Below the pieces are notes generated by a model that was given only the letters and a program-made list of their open reading frames with translations, did not search any database and was not told the origin of the DNA. From contig JAJSZO010000168.1 in assembly GCA_030262795.1 (NCBI GenBank), positions 1 to 5,824 on the forward strand: DNA of 5,824 nt, read 5' to 3'. Position numbers and translations under genes: made by a program. The stretch comes from Deltaproteobacteria bacterium (lineage in GTDB: Bacteria > Desulfobacterota > Desulfobacteria > Desulfobacterales > ETH-SRB1). Position 1 is the stretch's first letter, and each line of letters begins with the position of its first letter. Of the stretch, positions 4,134-5,824 are shown piece after piece.

Positions 4134-5795
4134 ATGAAAGGCATATTATTAAAGGCGGATCTTCATGTCCACTCCAAATATTCGAGACGGCCTTCCGCGT
4201 GGGTTCTCAGGAAAATAGGCTGTTCTGAGAGTTACACTGAACCTGAGAATCTCTATGCACTGGCGCGGGACAGGGGGATGGATCTGGTCACGATTACCGA
4301 TCACAATACCTTAGCCGGAAGTCTGGAGATCGCCCATCTGGAGAACACCTTTTTAAGTGAAGAGATCACCACATATTTTCCTGAGGACCGTTGCAAATTC
4401 CATGTTCTGGCCTACGATATAACTGAAAAGCAACACGAGGATATTTCTGTTTTGAGGAATAATGTCTTTCACCTTATCAAATATCTTAACGAGGAAAAGA
4501 TCATTTATGCTCTTGCCCATCCGCTGTTCGCAATAAATGACAGGTTGACTATTGAGCATCTGGAGCAGGCCTTTCTTCTATTTAACAATTTTGCAATAAA
4601 CGGTTCACGTGACGATCACCAAAACAGCGTTCTTCAAGAAATCCTGAAAAATTTAACCCGGGCAGATATCGACTATTTAGCCAATAAATATGATTTAGAG
4701 CCTGTGGGTCATGAACCCTGGAGCAAGACATTGATCGGGGGTTCGGACGATCACTCCTCACTTTATATTGCCACAACCTATACTGAAGTGGAGGGAGTTT
4801 CCTCGGTAAAAGAATTTATGGCCGGCATAGACCAAAACACGGCTAAGGTAAATGCTGTTGCATCCAGCCCCCAAACTCTGTCCCATAATCTATATAGCAT
4901 TGCCTATCAGTTTTATTGCAACAAATTAGGACTCGACCGTTATGTCGACAAGGAACCTCTCATAAAGTTTATCGACCATGCCCTTGTTCCTTCTTCTGAA
5001 AAGGGAGCAGGGCTTGGCAAACGGATCCGAAACATAGTGACCGGCAGGATGTCAGGGCATCTTTTCAAATCAATGCCCGGGACGATAGGAGATATATTCC
5101 AAAAAAACGCTGTTGAAATCATCCTTAAAAATCCATGTATGAGCGAATTATTGAAACAATCCAATCACAATCTCGAAGATATGAACAAGGCATGGTTTCA
5201 ATTTGCAAATCAGATATCTAATGAGATTCTCAGACAGTTTGCCGATTCAATCCTCAAAAGCATTAACGGTGCGAATCTGTTTAATGTTTTTCATACTATC
5301 GGTTCTGTTGGATCACTTTACACCATGCTTGCCCCTTATTTTGTCTCATACAGTGTGTTTGTCAAGGACCGGCGGTTCTGCAGTTATTGTCTGGAACATT
5401 TCAGCAATGGCGGGAAACCCGCCCGCCTGTCACAGATAGGCACGAGCAGGCAGGTAAAAAGGCCAAGGCTCAAGATAGCCCATTTTACTGATACATTCTA
5501 TGATATAAACGGCGTTGCCCTGACACTCCGGATGCAGATGGAAATGGCCATTAAAAACAAAAAACAGCTCACAATTATTACCTGCGGTCCCGAATCAGGG
5601 ATTTCCGGCCCGCCTGCCACAGCAAGACACGAGCGGGCAGGTGTAACGAATTTTATGCCTGTAGGTGCATTTGAAATGCCGGAGTATCCGGATATGAAAC
5701 TCTATTATCCATCAAAGGGGGGTATCCACTCGTCTCTCGTAATGCTATGCTGGCCGTATGCAAGAAAAAATTCGCCATCCGGTACCTGGCGTTGA
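4134..5795 (+). CDS. PHP phosphoesterase fused to GT-B glycosyltransferase, 3' end cut by an IS
   Basis: From ATG 4134 the frame gives 553 residues, but host sequence ends near residue 527; the last 27 or so are IS-encoded noise. Residues 1-210 are a complete PHP metal-dependent phosphoesterase domain: ADLHVHSKYS with His11/His13, VTITDHN with Asp56/His57, YALAHP with His129, and GGSDDH with Asp205/His207. Residues 211-445 are a helical region I do not recognise. From about 446, LKIAHFTDTFYDINGVALTL is the start of a GT-B (GT4-type) glycosyltransferase N-lobe, ending at EYPDMKLYYP. The sugar-nucleotide-binding C-lobe is missing. PHP–GT4 fusions occur in sulfate reducers and relatives; their substrate is not known to me. 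The product is probably cytoplasmic, as I see no signal peptide. The phosphoesterase part could still fold; the transferase should be dead. Confidence 0.8.
   Translation: MKGILLKADLHVHSKYSRRPSAWVLRKIGCSESYTEPENLYALARDRGMDLVTITDHNTLAGSLEIAHLENTFLSEEITTYFPEDRCKFHVLAYDITEKQHEDISVLRNNVFHLIKYLNEEKIIYALAHPLFAINDRLTIEHLEQAFLLFNNFAINGSRDDHQNSVLQEILKNLTRADIDYLANKYDLEPVGHEPWSKTLIGGSDDHSSLYIATTYTEVEGVSSVKEFMAGIDQNTAKVNAVASSPQTLSHNLYSIAYQFYCNKLGLDRYVDKEPLIKFIDHALVPSSEKGAGLGKRIRNIVTGRMSGHLFKSMPGTIGDIFQKNAVEIILKNPCMSELLKQSNHNLEDMNKAWFQFANQISNEILRQFADSILKSINGANLFNVFHTIGSVGSLYTMLAPYFVSYSVFVKDRRFCSYCLEHFSNGGKPARLSQIGTSRQVKRPRLKIAHFTDTFYDINGVALTLRMQMEMAIKNKKQLTIITCGPESGISGPPATARHERAGVTNFMPVGAFEMPEYPDMKLYYPSKGGIHSSLVMLCWPYARKNSPSGTWR
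5421..5455. repeat. Intragenic 35-bp repeat, copy A
   Basis: Begins GCCCGCCTGTCACAG and ends CACGAGCAGGCAGGT. It matches copy B (5608-5642) at 30 of 35 positions. It carries a short dyad (GCCTG/CAGGC) and is read from codon position 1, adding residues like ARLSQIGTSRQ just before the glycosyltransferase domain. Confidence 0.75.
5608..5642. repeat. Intragenic 35-bp repeat, copy B
   Basis: Begins GCCCGCCTGCCACAG and ends CACGAGCGGGCAGGT. It has a perfect GCCCGC/GCGGGC dyad, or alternatively CCTGCC/GGCAGG. It is read from codon position 2, so it encodes a different peptide (PPATARHERAG) from copy A. It sits inside the glycosyltransferase N-lobe between TCGPES and NFMPVG. Confidence 0.75.
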
Positions 5796-5824
5796 TTACC
5801 CGCGCACACTGATTGAGTTTGAGG
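5717..5824 (+). mobile_element. Left end of an IS1595-like insertion sequence (partial)
   Basis: A run of six G (5717-5722) starting GGGGGGTATCCACTC marks where PHP–glycosyltransferase homology stops and a new reading frame with transposase character begins 36 bases later. Terminal repeats starting with several G are usual for IS1595-family elements. The right end and the target duplication are outside the window, so the exact boundary is inferred. Confidence 0.55.
5758..5824 (+). CDS. IS1595-family transposase, N-terminal fragment (runs off window)
   Basis: The frame is closed upstream by TAA (5740-5742), and its first start is ATG 5758. The 22 visible residues begin MQEKIRHPVPG and continue VDYPRTLIEFE. 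The DYPRTxxEF motif is the usual opening of IS1595 (ISXO2-like) transposases, directly before their zinc-ribbon domain. The zinc ribbon and DDE-type catalytic core would lie beyond the window. The frame overlaps the tail of the PHP–glycosyltransferase reading frame in a different phase, which shows that the older gene's last codons are IS sequence. Only the N-terminus is available, so the call rests on one motif. Confidence 0.6.
   Translation, partial: MQEKIRHPVPGVDYPRTLIEFE

Noticed and set aside
4353..5439. Minus-strand frames at 4353, 4582 and 4940 and plus frame at 5203
   Set aside because: All lie inside the PHP–glycosyltransferase gene, whose motifs clearly set the coding frame.

Overview
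The window looks like an accessory, mobile-element-scarred stretch of a Gram-negative-type bacterial chromosome, perhaps from a metagenome. A fused PHP–glycosyltransferase gene, toxin–antitoxin (TA) modules and AT-rich spacers would fit Desulfobacterota or a similar anaerobe. That assignment is inference; nothing here is a taxonomic marker.

Layout from left to right. Positions 1-418 hold no convincing gene. A two-hairpin structure at 283-349 resembles the 3' end (domains V/VI) of a group II intron. Positions 419-1232 (minus strand) are a UPF0175-type antitoxin followed, with an ATGA overlap, by a VapC-like PIN toxin (DUF3368-like). The toxin is broken by one missing G in a G-run, and the missing C-terminal half is fully readable in the next frame. 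Positions 1254-1425 carry divergent promoters and a 10-bp inverted repeat around the integrase promoter. Positions 1426-2037 (plus strand) are two gene stumps: the N-terminal DNA-binding domain of a tyrosine recombinase, then a TAA, then in the same frame the C-terminal end of a DDE transposase. This looks like a deletion scar.

Positions 2204-3137 (minus strand) are a second, apparently intact TA module: an XRE helix-turn-helix protein with an antitoxin-like acidic C-terminal tail, overlapping a PIN-family (COG1569-like) toxin. The best toxin start is a TTG that overlaps the antitoxin stop. About 1 kb of AT-rich non-coding sequence follows (3138-4133), with several small repeats and a clean hairpin.

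Positions 4134-5715 (plus strand) encode a protein with a complete PHP metal-dependent phosphoesterase domain, a middle region, and the first part of a GT-B glycosyltransferase domain. The gene is cut at about 5717 by the left end of an IS1595-like element, whose transposase begins at 5758 and runs off the window. Two diverged copies of a 35-bp repeat lie inside this gene, read in two different codon phases without introducing stops.

The genes do not form one pathway. The common theme is genome plasticity: two TA modules of different families, one dead and one apparently intact, and remnants of up to four mobile elements. The PHP–glycosyltransferase gene is a host gene recently disrupted. I do not see a clear new multi-gene system. 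The most unusual signals are the paired intragenic repeats and the XRE-plus-antitoxin-tail fusion.
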